Made by a program: the position numbers and the translations under genes. A stretch of 64,000 bases of DNA from Ascidia mentula. Lineage: Eukaryota > Chordata > Ascidiacea > Phlebobranchia > Ascidiidae. Location: assembly GCA_947561715.1 (NCBI GenBank), contig OX387198.1, positions 1 to 64,000 of the forward strand. Direction: 5' to 3'. Below are positions 38,661 through 50,300 of the stretch, in pieces. The number at the start of each line of letters is the position of its first letter. The stretch's first letter is position 1. The notes beneath the pieces are model-generated. The model made no database searches and had not been told where the DNA came from. It saw nothing but the letters and a program-made list of their open reading frames with translations.

Positions 38661-41426
38661 TTGCGGTGCAATTTGCTGCTTCCTTCGAACTATCGGAAGG
38701 GCATCGACTTAGATTTACTTTTGATACAACAATCCCGTAAAATTTCTAAGCAGTTACACTCTTATCACAATCAACGACGTGACAACTTTCGTCGCGATTG
38801 GCGGGATTTGCCAGAATACTCAAGAAGGTACCTTTCTAAATACAACATGACTGTCAAATACAAATTTATTGACCGGTACAATTGGCTTGCATTGAAACAA
38901 GCAAACCGCTACAATGTTGCACCCAGAAATTGTGGGAAATCAAATACCTCCAAGAACAAAAAGAGCAAAATAAGGTTCAAGCTACGCCAACAAAAACATT
39001 TCAATAAACAATTGAAAGATCGGGCAGACCGCATGATTATGAACAAATCAAATTTTGCTTTGGAATCACATGACAAAACTCTTCTGATGCTTGGCCTAAA
39101 TTTTGTACCTACGCCGAAGTGGAACGAAACCACACAACACACTGAATGGGTTAATGTCATCAGACATATCCGGCGAGTGGAGTGGCAAAGTTTGTACGAA
39201 GACGATGGGGAAATGGAAGACACAATTCCTATAAAACTTAAGATACCCAAGCTGAACCGACCTGAAAAAAGTGAACTAAGTGAAGAGGTTCAAACTTATG
39301 CAAGTTTGGTATTCGCAAAGGTTCGCAACATGGAAAGAGCTGCCAGGAGTCTATTTGCTAAACATAACAACCTACCTGAACACCTCAGGGAGAGCTTGCA
39401 CAAATTAGTTAAACTGACCAGGGAAAATAAAATAACTATATGCAGAGCAGATAAAGATGGCAAAATTATCGTACTCAATTTCCAAGACTACATCACCGTA
39501 ATGTCGAATCAATTCTCTTCCTTCGACATGTTGACGCTGACTCCTGCTAATGTAGGCGAGCGTATAAAGGCTATAAAACACACCTGCGATGACCAACTCA
39601 TCAAGCTACACAAGCTTGGGGCACTGAGCGATAAAATGCTTTTCAATACGGCTGGAATTAAACACCACGGGGCGGTCTATCGACATGTCTCCGGCCCCAC
39701 AGCAAAGTTCTTTTCGTGTAGTGACCCTGGATACGCCTATCCCCTATTCAAGACACATAAACTTAGCCCCGAGGAATTGCTACACTGCAAAATTGAAGAT
39801 ATACCGGTAAGACTAGTCCAGGCTTCCAGTAACACCATAACCTCAAGAATTACTGCGTTTCTTGAAAGCATCCTGAATCCAGTTAGTGTGCTCTATTGCA
39901 AGGCGACCATCAATGAATATTGCAGAGACAGTAAGCAATATATCTTGAGGAGCTCCATCACTGGAAGCAATCCAATGCCCAACACATCAACATTACTTCA
40001 CGGCACCACGAACTGTATCATTGTAGCGGGTGATGTGAAAGCTTTGTATCCGAATCTCCCCAGGGCCATTATATCTCAATCATTGAAAGCGGCATTGAAA
40101 GGACACTCTAACTTCAACACACAGGCAAGAAATACCCTAATTGAATTATCAATGTTTTGCATAAACAATGCCTTACTGCGTAATGCAGACCACTTTTACA
40201 GACAGAAAGAAGGCATCGTAACTGGTGAAAACAACTCTGTATCTATAGCCAACATTGCTGTACATTACATAGTTTGCGGAGCAGCCACTGAAATTGCAAA
40301 GGCCCAAATTTTTAGGCGATTTATTGATGATATTGTTTGGGTATCGTTTGGTGCTACAACTACTACTGCCATACGACATAAATTGGCTCAGTGTTTTGCA
40401 CTAGCTGGGTTACAGCTAACTTTCCGACAGGCCACTACTGCTGAACAACCTTCCTGTGTGGAATTCCTTGATTTGTGCCATGTATCTGATCCGGCGTCAC
40501 TGGCAGGTTTAAAAACCACTAACTACATAAAACCTACTGCCCTTGATCGGTGCTTCTTAAATGGACGTTCACATCATCCAGTGCACGTATTTAAATCCAT
40601 CGTCTTCTCAGAAGCTATACGTATGCGCCGGTTAAATGAACATGACGAGGACTACATAGATGCATTAAAGTCGCTACACGACAAAGCAAACAAATCAGGC
40701 TTCCCCGTCAAGATGACGCGCGATGTCTTAGCCACAGCCAGTAAATGGAAATCCAGATTTTTCTGTGAAAAAACGGTGGACAAGGCAACGAAGTCGCGCA
40801 AACTCATTTGGGCCACGGTTTTCCCAAACATTCTAAGACTGTCGCCCAAGGAAATGCATCTACAGAACAATGCAACTATTGTTTATAGAAGAGGGCAAAC
40901 TATTTCACAGCAACTGTGTAAATACAGAAACATAGCGCACCAAACAAAACATTCAGAGAGTGGCCAATCTGCTCCGTGTGGTCATTGCGCTTTGTGTGGC
41001 CACTATGGCCAACACGAGTCAATGGTAGAAACATCCGACGTTCTGTGCACCCCCACAGGTACAATCAAGTTACATCAGCGGCTAACCTGTCGCGACTTCG
41101 GTATTTACGTGGCGTCATGTAAAGAATGTGGGGCTCAGTACGTTGGTCAGACAAAAAACCGCTTCTCCACACGATGGAATATGCACAGATCCACGTGGAA
41201 TAAGTTTCAATGCCTACCGGATAATGACGCCACAGCATTAGGCAACCACTTCAAAACAAAGCATACTCATCTTTTCCACCAGAAACCCTCATTATCACGC
41301 TGTTACAGTGTGACATTCGTGCACAAACCGTCTGCAGAGAATTTGGATATATATGAGGATATGTGGTTGCATAGGACACGGGCACAGATCAACGTGCAGA
41401 GTATGATCACACCTGTGTGCAAATAG
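38661..41426 (+). CDS. Penelope-like reverse transcriptase with GIY-YIG endonuclease
   Basis: Copies element RNA into DNA at a nick made by its own endonuclease. The frame is open from 38,616. The first codon listed here is TTG, and the first in-frame ATG is only at 38,847, so the true start is either that ATG or a spliced upstream exon. Numbering from 38,661: a basic N-terminal part; reverse transcriptase motif A with DVKALYPNLP (Asp about 458); motif C FIDDI (Asp 556-557); a Cys/His cluster CGHCALCGHYGQHE near 773; and a GIY-YIG nuclease from GIYVASCKECGAQYVGQT near 814 with the Arg-containing RWNMH helix. It ends at TAG 41,424-41,426. There are no internal stops or frameshifts over 2.7 kb, so the enzyme may be active. 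The last 57 codons lie in the inverted repeat. Confidence 0.9.
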   Translation: MRCNLLLPSNYRKGIDLDLLLIQQSRKISKQLHSYHNQRRDNFRRDWRDLPEYSRRYLSKYNMTVKYKFIDRYNWLALKQANRYNVAPRNCGKSNTSKNKKSKIRFKLRQQKHFNKQLKDRADRMIMNKSNFALESHDKTLLMLGLNFVPTPKWNETTQHTEWVNVIRHIRRVEWQSLYEDDGEMEDTIPIKLKIPKLNRPEKSELSEEVQTYASLVFAKVRNMERAARSLFAKHNNLPEHLRESLHKLVKLTRENKITICRADKDGKIIVLNFQDYITVMSNQFSSFDMLTLTPANVGERIKAIKHTCDDQLIKLHKLGALSDKMLFNTAGIKHHGAVYRHVSGPTAKFFSCSDPGYAYPLFKTHKLSPEELLHCKIEDIPVRLVQASSNTITSRITAFLESILNPVSVLYCKATINEYCRDSKQYILRSSITGSNPMPNTSTLLHGTTNCIIVAGDVKALYPNLPRAIISQSLKAALKGHSNFNTQARNTLIELSMFCINNALLRNADHFYRQKEGIVTGENNSVSIANIAVHYIVCGAATEIAKAQIFRRFIDDIVWVSFGATTTTAIRHKLAQCFALAGLQLTFRQATTAEQPSCVEFLDLCHVSDPASLAGLKTTNYIKPTALDRCFLNGRSHHPVHVFKSIVFSEAIRMRRLNEHDEDYIDALKSLHDKANKSGFPVKMTRDVLATASKWKSRFFCEKTVDKATKSRKLIWATVFPNILRLSPKEMHLQNNATIVYRRGQTISQQLCKYRNIAHQTKHSESGQSAPCGHCALCGHYGQHESMVETSDVLCTPTGTIKLHQRLTCRDFGIYVASCKECGAQYVGQTKNRFSTRWNMHRSTWNKFQCLPDNDATALGNHFKTKHTHLFHQKPSLSRCYSVTFVHKPSAENLDIYEDMWLHRTRAQINVQSMITPVCK

Positions 41427-41957
41427 TATATTTGCAATGTGCCTTGTTTGTTTTCAATTGCTCTTCGTGTTTTGCTGTAGCGTTTTATGTCGTCACGATT
41501 GCGTGCACTGGCAACAATCATTGTCCGCCTAAAGGCTCAAAAGTTCGAACCTCGTGTTCCCTTCTTTGTAGTGTTTTTTCCTCTTTACGGTTCGTTGCAT
41601 TTTTTGGCGTCGTATATCGTGTGACGTGTACATTTAGATGTTGGACTTGCTCGCGAGTTTTGTCAGGTTTTGGGCGACATATTTTTTGTTGGAATTATAC
41701 TGGCAGTCAGTTACTAGTTCTTTTCTTACATATCCAGGTTTTTATTTGCATTATCTAATTTTTAATTTTTTTAATTTTTATCAAGGTACTTTCCTTAATG
41801 TGGCAGACTTCTACTTCGTTATTTTACGCTGTTTTATACACTTTGCAGAAACTGATGATGCCCTTTTCAGGGCGAAATATATTTTTCTGACAAAAATAAA
41901 AACATCTTTAAAAGAGCTGTCTGAAAGATTGATTTAAAAGTTTTACTCAGCTACTAC
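41253..41957 (+). repeat. Right inverted terminal copy (pLTR) of the Penelope-like element
   Basis: Carries the end of the ORF, then about 530 bp of untranslated sequence including the CTGATGA module. It ends at the probable target duplication, with which it shares one base at 41,957. Confidence 0.93.
41852..41877 (+). ncRNA. Hammerhead-like core in the Penelope-like pLTR
   Basis: CTGATGA (41,852-41,858), then T, a GCCCT/AGGGC hairpin with a TTTC loop, then GAAA (41,874-41,877). Penelope-like elements are known to carry type I hammerheads in their terminal repeats. Here one unpaired T separates the core from stem II, and I could not find a convincing stem I or stem III with a cleavage triplet. 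This is therefore only a hammerhead-like signature. The mirror copy is at 38,005-38,030 on the minus strand. Confidence 0.4.
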
Positions 41958-41969
41958 TCTGGGTGCCTA

Positions 41970-42941
41970 ATTAGAAGTTTTGTTGCTTGGCGAAATTAGG
42001 ATCAAAATTTTGCCGAAACGTTTTAAATAAATAAAACAGGTAATTTTTTTCAACAGTTTGTGTCAGTCTCTTTATTTTCAGACCTACATTAAATCCGAAA
42101 CCTCAATGAAATAAAGACATTAACTTTAAAAGTGAAAACAAGACAATTATTGGCAAAGAAACTTGTGTTTGCAAATCACAACATCGCAGGCCTCTCTAGC
42201 CACGCGAAAGCTGCCACAAAGCAAGTGACGAATTAGCATGAAAGTTTCGCTCAATTATTTGCATCCGATGTCATATTATTCGTGTGTTATGTTGTGGTTT
42301 CGTGGCATGAACTGTATTTTTATTAACGTCGAATAATACGCCACGAACCCACTTCAACCCATACGGCGAACGCGCTGTTCATTGTATGCACGGAAGACAG
42401 CTAAATATCCGGCTAATCATATTCCGTGACACTTCCAGCAACACAGCTGTCTTTTCAAATGAGTCACGGACCAGTCCGAACCCAAACGACCCTGTATGCA
42501 TTTTCTATATAAGCCACACATCTTTGGGTAAAAGATAGAGTCATTTTAGAGTTATTAAGTCAAGACATTAAGTCGATAATTTTCAAGCCAAACAGACATA
42601 AACTTTAGTTCGCGTGGTTTGTAACGTTTTATTGTAATACTCGTGCGACTGTTATTTATGTATTAAACTGACAGATTGACTTTGGGTTAGAGAGTAGCCT
42701 TTTTATCAGGAGTCAGATATACGGCAGTGTTAATATTTTGTGTAGACGTTTTAAATAACGCCCTACATATTTTACGTTTTCTTCTCGCAAAATTATGTTT
42801 TGTTAAGTACATGCGTCCTTTAAAAAAATACGGTCGATGTTTTGTTGAGTTTTCACCGAAATGTTTCCAGTTCATTTTGAGTGCATGTTTAGTTGTCGAT
42901 TCACTCGACGAATCATCTCCGACCAAATTCTGTAGTTATTC
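41970..42941. other. Intergenic region after the Penelope-like element
   Basis: No gene is recognised. Near 41,997-42,030 a GATCAAAATTTTGCCGAAACG string resembles the GAAAC side of the hammerhead-like modules and may be an older element fragment. The rest is AT-rich without clear structure. Confidence 0.35.
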
Positions 42942-43312
42942 AACACGAACCACACCCTGGGTAAAAAAGAATTGCACGAACCACACCCTGGGTAAGAATG
43001 AATTGCACGAACCACACCCTGGGTAAGAATGAATTGCACGAACCACACCCTGGGTAAGAATGAATTGCACGAACCACACCCTGGGTAAGAATGAATTGCA
43101 CGAACAACACCCTGGGTAAGAATGAATTGCACGAACCACACCCTGGGTAAGAATGAATTGCACGAACCACACCCTGGGTAAAAAAGAATTGCACGAACCA
43201 CACCCTGGGTAAGAATGAATTGCACGACCTACACCCTGGGTAAGAATGAATTGCACGAACCACACCCTGGGTAAGAATGAATTGCACGAACCACACCCTG
43301 GGTAAGAATGTA
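42942..43312 (+). repeat. 31-bp minisatellite, about 12 copies
   Basis: The unit is CACGAACCACACCCTGGGTA followed by AGAATGAATTG. Units are nearly identical; two carry AAAAAG in place of AGAATG and a few have single changes. Because 31 is not a multiple of 3, all three frames of each strand are read through, which creates long but meaningless open frames. Each unit contains CTGG|GTAAGAAT, a good match to a 5' splice site. Confidence 0.95.
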
Positions 43313-43900
43313 TTTCAACCGCGGATACAAAATAACGGCAGTGAAGAACGAAATAAACAAATATTTACAAACTACTGCATTTTACAATCAGGATTATCTT
43401 CAGTAACACCCCTACTTTCACCACTGGAGGCGTGGGAGAGCTTGGGACTATTTGTGAGCAACTTCAACGGTTGACTTGTCGGTGGCGACACCTAGTGTGA
43501 GAACAGTCAGTAAATTGTGAAACGGAAAATACGAAAATACAACTTACGGTTTTGTGGCTTCGAAGTTGCATCGAGCGAAGCGGTTTCTGCCAAGTTGACA
43601 ACAGAAACGGTTAAAAACGTGGCAAACTTTTTACTCGCAACTTTACTCGCAACATTAACAATTTTTCGCGACCTTTTAACGACACTTAGTGACCCTTTAT
43701 AGGTTTGTGAAATATAACAGTTAAATGTTGTATTTTGTGCGACATTGACAAACTCTTGCGACACACATAACCATCGTGAGCCTCCTTGCAGTAGTGTGAA
43801 CCCAGTTTCGGTGCATGACAACCAACAATTATCATGGTTGGTGGCAATTACAACAGATATTCTATTTAGTTAATTCATGAATCAACCTTATATGATGCAA
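43313..43900. other. Intergenic region between minisatellite and fold-back repeat
   Basis: On the minus strand a 104-codon open frame (43,821-43,507) contains a short internal duplication (GTTGCGAGTAAA twice) and a good donor-like string (AAACC|GTAAGTTG). No protein family, ATG context or partner exon is evident, so it is not called a gene. Confidence 0.35.
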
Positions 43901-44338
43901 AATTACAATATAAAATAACCTTGTGTCAAACGCATTTATTGTTAAGAATACATGTTTCGCTAAAATAAGCATCTTTAGTTCTAAAATAAAAACGGAAAAC
44001 AAAAATAATAAAATGCTGAAAAAAAAATGCTAAAAACTGGCCGAACAAATGGGCAACTGGTGATAACGTCCAAGACACTCTGAGTAGCAATGTCTGGTGA
44101 CCTACTTGCGTGGTGTAGCGCCGCAGCCGCAAGCTTGCGTTGCATGTAGATAAAAACGTTGGGCGTATCACGTGATCGCAGGTTGCCCATTTGTTCGGCC
44201 AGTTTTTAGCATTTATTTTTCAGCATTTTATTATTTTTGTTTTCCGTTTTTATTTTAGAACTAAAGATGCTTATTTTAGCGAAACATGTATTCTTAACAA
44301 TAAATGCGCTTGACACAAGGTTATTTTATATTGTAATT
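43901..44338. repeat. Fold-back element with 157-bp inverted arms
   Basis: Arms 43,901-44,057 and 44,182-44,338 are near-perfect reverse complements of equal length around a 124-bp centre. Each arm carries a diverged hammerhead-like module, CTAAAGATGCTTATTTTAGCGAAACATG on the plus strand at about 44,257-44,288. It is close to the module in the 58.7-58.9 kb fold-back. The element lies only 46 bp beyond the proposed CENPF stop codon. No clear target duplication was found. Confidence 0.85.
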
Positions 44339-44383
44339 CTGCAAACGTGAAGTTTCCACCTGTGTCACGCACAACAGGTGGCG

Positions 44384-47300
44384 TTAGAAAAGGTCGATTT
44401 CGGAATGAAAATATTGAATGTTGTTATTTGATGCAAGTCTCACCTCGTCTCTGGTTGAAGAATCTGAAAAAAAAAATCTGTTTGTTAAGAGGCACATGTT
44501 TTGTAGTGGATTGTTAAAATACCACAAAAACAAGTCAAGTTATTGATAGCTTTATTGAAAATAAGTTCAATGTGACGACTATATTTTCATATATATATCT
44601 GATTGTTGAACACATTGTTCGCAAACAATGGTCACCTTTTATATTCTTGGTCATTGCAGCGGCGACCAAGCGTGAAGTTTGGTTTAATTGCTGACGTCTC
44701 ATCACGAAGGGGCTTGAGAAGCCAACTGGGATATTTGTGAAACCTGATACACGATAAACCGTATAAATACACTCCTCTCATCCAAGTAAAACATTCCTCT
44801 CATCCACAAACCTTGCTTGACGAGATGGGGAAGTCCCTCAATTGATAGCTGTGGTGATGAGGAATCTTCATCAGTAAGTTTGCTCTTCTTTGGAGGAGTT
44901 TTACGTGGAGCATCCGGAGGAAGAGCTTTTGCTCCTTTCCTGGAAACAAGAAATCCCAGCTGTTTTATGTGAAACTGGTTTTAATTTAAAAGACAAATGC
45001 AGTCATTAATGATATTTGTTATTCAGCAACAAAGTGCAACTGCTTAAGTCTCTGACTGAGTTTTAAATCTCTAGTAGTTTTTACTTTAAGCTCAATCTTC
45101 TTGATTTTCTTCTAATTTGTTTCTTTTCTTCCAACAATTTGGTTGAGTCTGAAGTTTTTGCATCGCTCGAAAGCTGGAGAAAAACATTAGGTTTTGAGAA
45201 ATGTAATTTCAGACTGAAGACTGATTATAATAGAGATGAGGAGAACTCAACACGTGTAAATATTGATTTGATAATGATGTAGGGTTGGAAATAAACTGAA
45301 TGTAAAATTGATTCAAATAACAAAACGTTAACTTCAATTTTGCTGAACCACGAAACATACAAAATAATTTCCTTACAGACGTTCGACTTTTTAATTGAAT
45401 CCCAAGTTCATTTTTATTTTCCATTTCCTGAAGTTTTGCTTTCAAACAATTCATCTACAATAATAAAATGTGAGATTCACAACTGTCAACACTCACTGAG
45501 CTCACAACCTAAAAATATGTTAAAATCCAAACCTCTTTTTCATTCCTTCGTGCATTGTTTGTCATCAAACAAACTTTTGCCGTCATTTGTTCGTTTTGTT
45601 TTAAAAGTTTTTCCATCTTATGGGAGGAACTGAACAAAGAAAAAAAAAATTAAAAAACAACGAAGAAATTCCCAAACCTTCGCACCTGTTGACGTCAATT
45701 TTTACTCTGGATTCATTCAATTGATTTTGTAATCTTTGTTTTTCTATTTCTAATTTTTCTGCATCTGATTTGAGTTGTTGGATATCCTGAAGCACAGAAT
45801 TAAGTTTTGAATTTGCCAGGATATTGTTTTCTGTTTCTCGATGTCGAAACCCTTCATTTTCAACTTTGAGTTGTTTTTCTGACATTTCAAGTCGATTAAT
45901 CTGAAACAGATTTGTTAAAATGTGAAATATTTCATGTAAATAAAAGTTTAAACATTAAACAAACTAAACCTCTTGGTTGAGGTTTTTAAAATCATTCAAA
46001 ATTTTTTCAGTCTGTTTTTCCATTTCTCTCTTCTTGTTTAAAAATTTCTCCTCCCGTTCTTTGACACAAATCAATAATTTCTCTTCAAAATCTTTTTTTT
46101 CATTCAGAAACTTCATTTTTTCCTCCGCCACATTTTGTTCAAGTTCCCCGACCTCAAACAAAACTCACATTTCAACATTTTGAAAGAAACCAACATCAAA
46201 ACACAATTATACCCCAATAATGCAGAAGGTTAAAACAGTTTTAACTAAAAGTACCAACCAATAAAACTAATTAACAAGCATTAATTGTTATTGTGTTTGA
46301 AAGTTGAACGCAACATAGTAAAAATACCTTTCCACATTCTTCATGAAGTCTTTGTTGCAAACTTTCAATAACTTCTCTTAAATTTTCAACCTCAATGTTG
46401 TTTTTTTCATACCCAGATTCTAGATGTTGACAATACTCAGTGTGTTTGTTCACCTGTGTTCTTGCCTCAATTAACATGTTTTCCATCGAAGTTGCCTCAA
46501 TTTTCAAACTCCTGTACTTCTCCTTCCAACAGTCATTTGCGTTCTGAAACATGTGCAAAGTTTTTTATTTTAAATGAATCGAGATGGAGTTTAAGTTGAA
46601 AAGTCCCACAGTTAATATTTAAGTCATACACAACACAACATTCCAACCTCAGCATCCACAAGCCTTTCTTCAAGATCCATAACTTGTTCATCAAATTGAA
46701 GGATTTTCTGGTCGCGGAATTCAACATCGTTGTCCAGTAACCTCAGCTTGATTTGAAAATTTTCGATTTCCTGAAAAATATTTCAAATATTCACATTTTT
46801 TGCAACTAAATATAAAGCAAGTGTTCATGCAACTACAACTTGCACCTGAGGATGCAAAGATGGGCTGTAAAATAGGAATTAATAATTTGGCCCCTGTTTT
46901 AAAGCAGGAGTAACCTGTTGTAAGTCTTGTTTTTCTTGCAATAAAATTTCGTTGTCAGCTTCACAGTTGGAAAGTTTTATTTTGTGTTTTTCAGCTTCAT
47001 GTTCAACAACCTCATTTAAATGTTCCAACTTCTTGGCCATGTTCAGAATCGATTCGTCCTTTTCACTTACCACAGTCTACAAAAGTTTACATTAGATTTG
47101 AGGAGGATAATTACCCCACCATGTAACGCATGGCTGACTTGTAACGCATGATTTACCTCCACAATAGAAAGTTCTTTTCGCAATTGGGAGGTCTGCTCGT
47201 CACGATGGGAAATCCCCTCTTCCAGAAGCTTAATATTCTCCTCACGTTTTTCAACCTCATTTTCCAATTCTTTATTCTTATTTTCGATGGTTTGGAATTC

Positions 47301-50300
47301 TTTAAAATACTTAATTCTTTCCTCCTCTGTGTTGTCATGTAGGATTTTCAGGTCTTCGTATTTCAAACTGATCGCTTGAGTTTCCTCACTAGAAGTTTTC
47401 GAATGGTTTAAATAATTAATTTAAAATTCATTGATTCAAAACATCTAACAATTGCAAGATGCAAAATTACCTTTCATCCAAGTTTACAATTACACCAACA
47501 AACCTTCCATAAACCTACCTTAAATAATCCGTTTGCTTTAAACTGAAATCCAACTTTTCTTCCAGTTCTCTGATTTTATAATCAGCGTTGTTGCACTCGG
47601 AGATTTTTTCATCAAAGTTTTGCTGCAACGTTTCTAATTTATCTTGGAATGAAACAACTTGACTAAAAAGTGTTTCATTTTTAAGTTCTTGTTGCTCAGA
47701 AACACCTTCAAGCTCTGCTTCCAAAACATTTTTTGTTTTCAATAAGTCACACTTTTGTTGTTTAAGTTTCATGTTTTCTTCATCCAAACCTTTGTTCAAA
47801 CTCCTCAAGTTTTCCAACTCTTGCAAATATTCAGAAATTTTAACTTCTGTAGAACTATTAAATTCATTGTGGTCGGTCACAAGAGTTTGTAAAGATTCAT
47901 TTTCCAATCTCAGTTGTTCATTTACGGAACAAAGTTTCTTAATTTCCACAAGCTGGTGTTGGAATTTTGTGTGGGTTGACTCCGAGAGTAAAGAAACCTT
48001 CTTTAATTCCTCTTGCTTCTCCTTTAATTTCATTTCCAATTCATGACGAACCTTTTTGTAAAGTTTGTGTCAAGTTCATATTAATGTAATAGTAGGTTTG
48101 GACAAATAGAAATTTTACATCAAACCTAAATATATAACAGATATTTCCCATGTCCATATTGGTGTATACATATCTTTACACTTGGCCACTCAATAATATA
48201 TGAAGGTGAATCTTAAACCAAACCACAAACCTGAGCTGTCTGTTTTTCAGCTAAGCTTGCCGCATCAACATATCCACGCTGTGATTCCTGATACTCCCTT
48301 ATCCTTACATGGAGTTTGGCAATCTGCTTTTCTGCATCTTTGCATTGAGTTTCCATTCCATCATTTGAAGCCTTTAATCTGTTGGAAGAAAGCTGTACAT
48401 GAAACAAACCTCAAAGCCTTTTCAAGGTTTAAAGATTACTTTTCAAAAAACCTCATAAAAATTGTAAACCTTGTTCACCCAACGATAGAAACATGAACTT
48501 ACATAAAAACTTCATTCTTGGCCTCTTCAAGTTTATGATCAACATCGTGTAATTCATTCTGGCAATGAACCTTCTCCTCACTCAAAACTTCTATCTCACA
48601 CTGATGTTTAAGTTTCATCTCATCCAACATCTTTACTCCATCCTCCAACTTCCTCCTGGACTCCTCCATGTCTTGAAGCTGATCTTCAACTATTTTCTTC
48701 AGTTCTTCCTTCTCCATGTTAAGTTCTTGGTTCTTCTGCACAATTTCCTGAGTTACATTTCCTGCCTTACTCAAATCTCTCTCTAATTTGTCGATAGTCG
48801 CTTGTAGTTGTTCAATGTTCGTCGATTTTGCTGCTAAACATTCTTCCAACCCATCTAACATGGTGAGATTTTCTTCAAGTTTGTTTGAAAGTTTCTTGTT
48901 TTTATCTTCAAGATGAGACGTGGCCAGGATCAACTTTGCTTCATTTGAATCCCCGGAACTTTTGACATCCATCAGTTGTTGTTCCAGATCGCCAATAATA
49001 GAAATCTTAGAATCAAGTTCAACTTTCATATTGGCAACAGTCAAATCGTCAGATGTGGATTTTGTTTCATATTTTCTCACTTCAATCATCTTTGCTTCAA
49101 AATTTAATTTTTCCAACTCTTCCTCCATATGACAAACCTTTTCTTTCAAATTAAAATTATTTCCTTTACTTTCATTGAGCTGTGTTTGAAGAGATTGAAC
49201 ATCTTCCAGCAATCTCAACTTTGTGTTTTCAAGTTCAATAATAACTTTTTGTTTTTCTTGTAACTTTTGGGAACACTGACTTGTGACAACCGAGGATTTC
49301 TCCTCCATTCCCGTTACTTGTTTCTGTAACTCGGCAATCATGCCTTCATGAGTCAACTTCAATGAAGATAGATTTGACTGAAGGTCATTCTGGCTCAAGG
49401 TCAAATCTTCCACCTTGAGTTGGAGTCGAAATCGTTCCTTCTCAACTTTATTGTAATCCTCTAACATTCTGTTGCTCCTTTCCATCATTTCATGGTGAGT
49501 CGACTCCAGTGAAGTTATTTTATTCCTTGCTTCCTCCAATGAATCATCAACATCTTTCTTCTCCATTTCAATATTGGAAACTTTAAATTCTAAATTGTCA
49601 ATTTTATCCGTTCCCATGACAACTTCCACCTTCAATCTCCCAAGCTCTCCTTCCAACCCACAAACAACAGCTTCATGTTCTCTTGATTTATTTTCCAATC
49701 TTGTTTTCTCGGAAGTGGAGTCATCCAACTTCTCATTTAGTAAAATGACTTTGTATTTTAAACTACTGACCTCTATCGATGACTCAGCATATTCTTGACC
49801 AACAGTTTCCAGTTTTTGTAAAAGTTCACATTTTTCATTTGTCAACGTATCAATAACAACGCTATGTTCTTGTTGTTGCAGATTCCAATAACTTAATTCG
49901 TCACCTTTTTGCTCCTTCATCTGTTCCAGCAGCATCTTGTCCAGTTGATGAGCTTTCAAATTATCACCAAGTTCACTTTGAAGAATTGATATTTTCCCAA
50001 CCTTTTCCACCAAACTTGTCTGCAATTTATCTGCTTTTAGCTTTAAACTATCGATGTACGATTGATTTTGTTTTAGAATTGCTTCTTTGTTGCTGGTTTC
50101 ATCATCAAGAAGCAACTGAATCGTGTGAAATTTTTCATTTATTTCGTGAATATTGCCATGGAGTCTGTTCATTTCCTCTGTCATTTCCTCAACTTCAACT
50201 TCTTTGCCTTCGAGTTTTTTCCTCGAATTCTCAGTTTCATCAGCGAGGGAATTTTCAAGGAATTTTACATTCTCGCTCAATTCCCCCTTTGTCATTTCAA

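Larger units (their letters stand above)
37853..41956 (+). mobile_element. Full-length Penelope-like retroelement with inverted terminal copies
   Basis: A reverse transcriptase plus GIY-YIG ORF is flanked by a 705-bp inverted repeat, 37,925-38,629 and 41,253-41,957. As far as can be read, the two copies are identical, including the same open frames with the same residues. The right copy includes the last 57 codons of the ORF, so the left copy is an inverted partial copy of the element's 3' end. Penelope-like elements are known for such pLTR arrangements. A 13-bp direct repeat, CTCTGGGTGCCTA (37,840-37,852 and 41,957-41,969), probably marks the target site. A 72-bp stretch of unknown origin lies between it and the left repeat. 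The insertion is about 300 bp beyond the STOM stop. Intact frame and identical repeats suggest recent insertion. Confidence 0.9.

Noticed and set aside
41417-41937. Frames of 113 and 99 codons after the Penelope-like ORF, repeated at 37,945-38,465
   Set aside because: They lie in the untranslated part of the inverted terminal copies and show no protein-like conservation. They match only because the DNA is duplicated.
42872-43296. Three long minus-strand open frames with a repeated WFVQFILTQ-like protein
   Set aside because: They are the 31-bp minisatellite read in its three frames. A period not divisible by three without stops gives this automatically.
43901-44338. Fold-back repeat as a DNA transposon with terminal inverted repeats
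   Set aside because: No target duplication or hAT/mariner ends are seen, and the arms carry hammerhead-like modules, so it fits better with the Penelope-related fold-backs.
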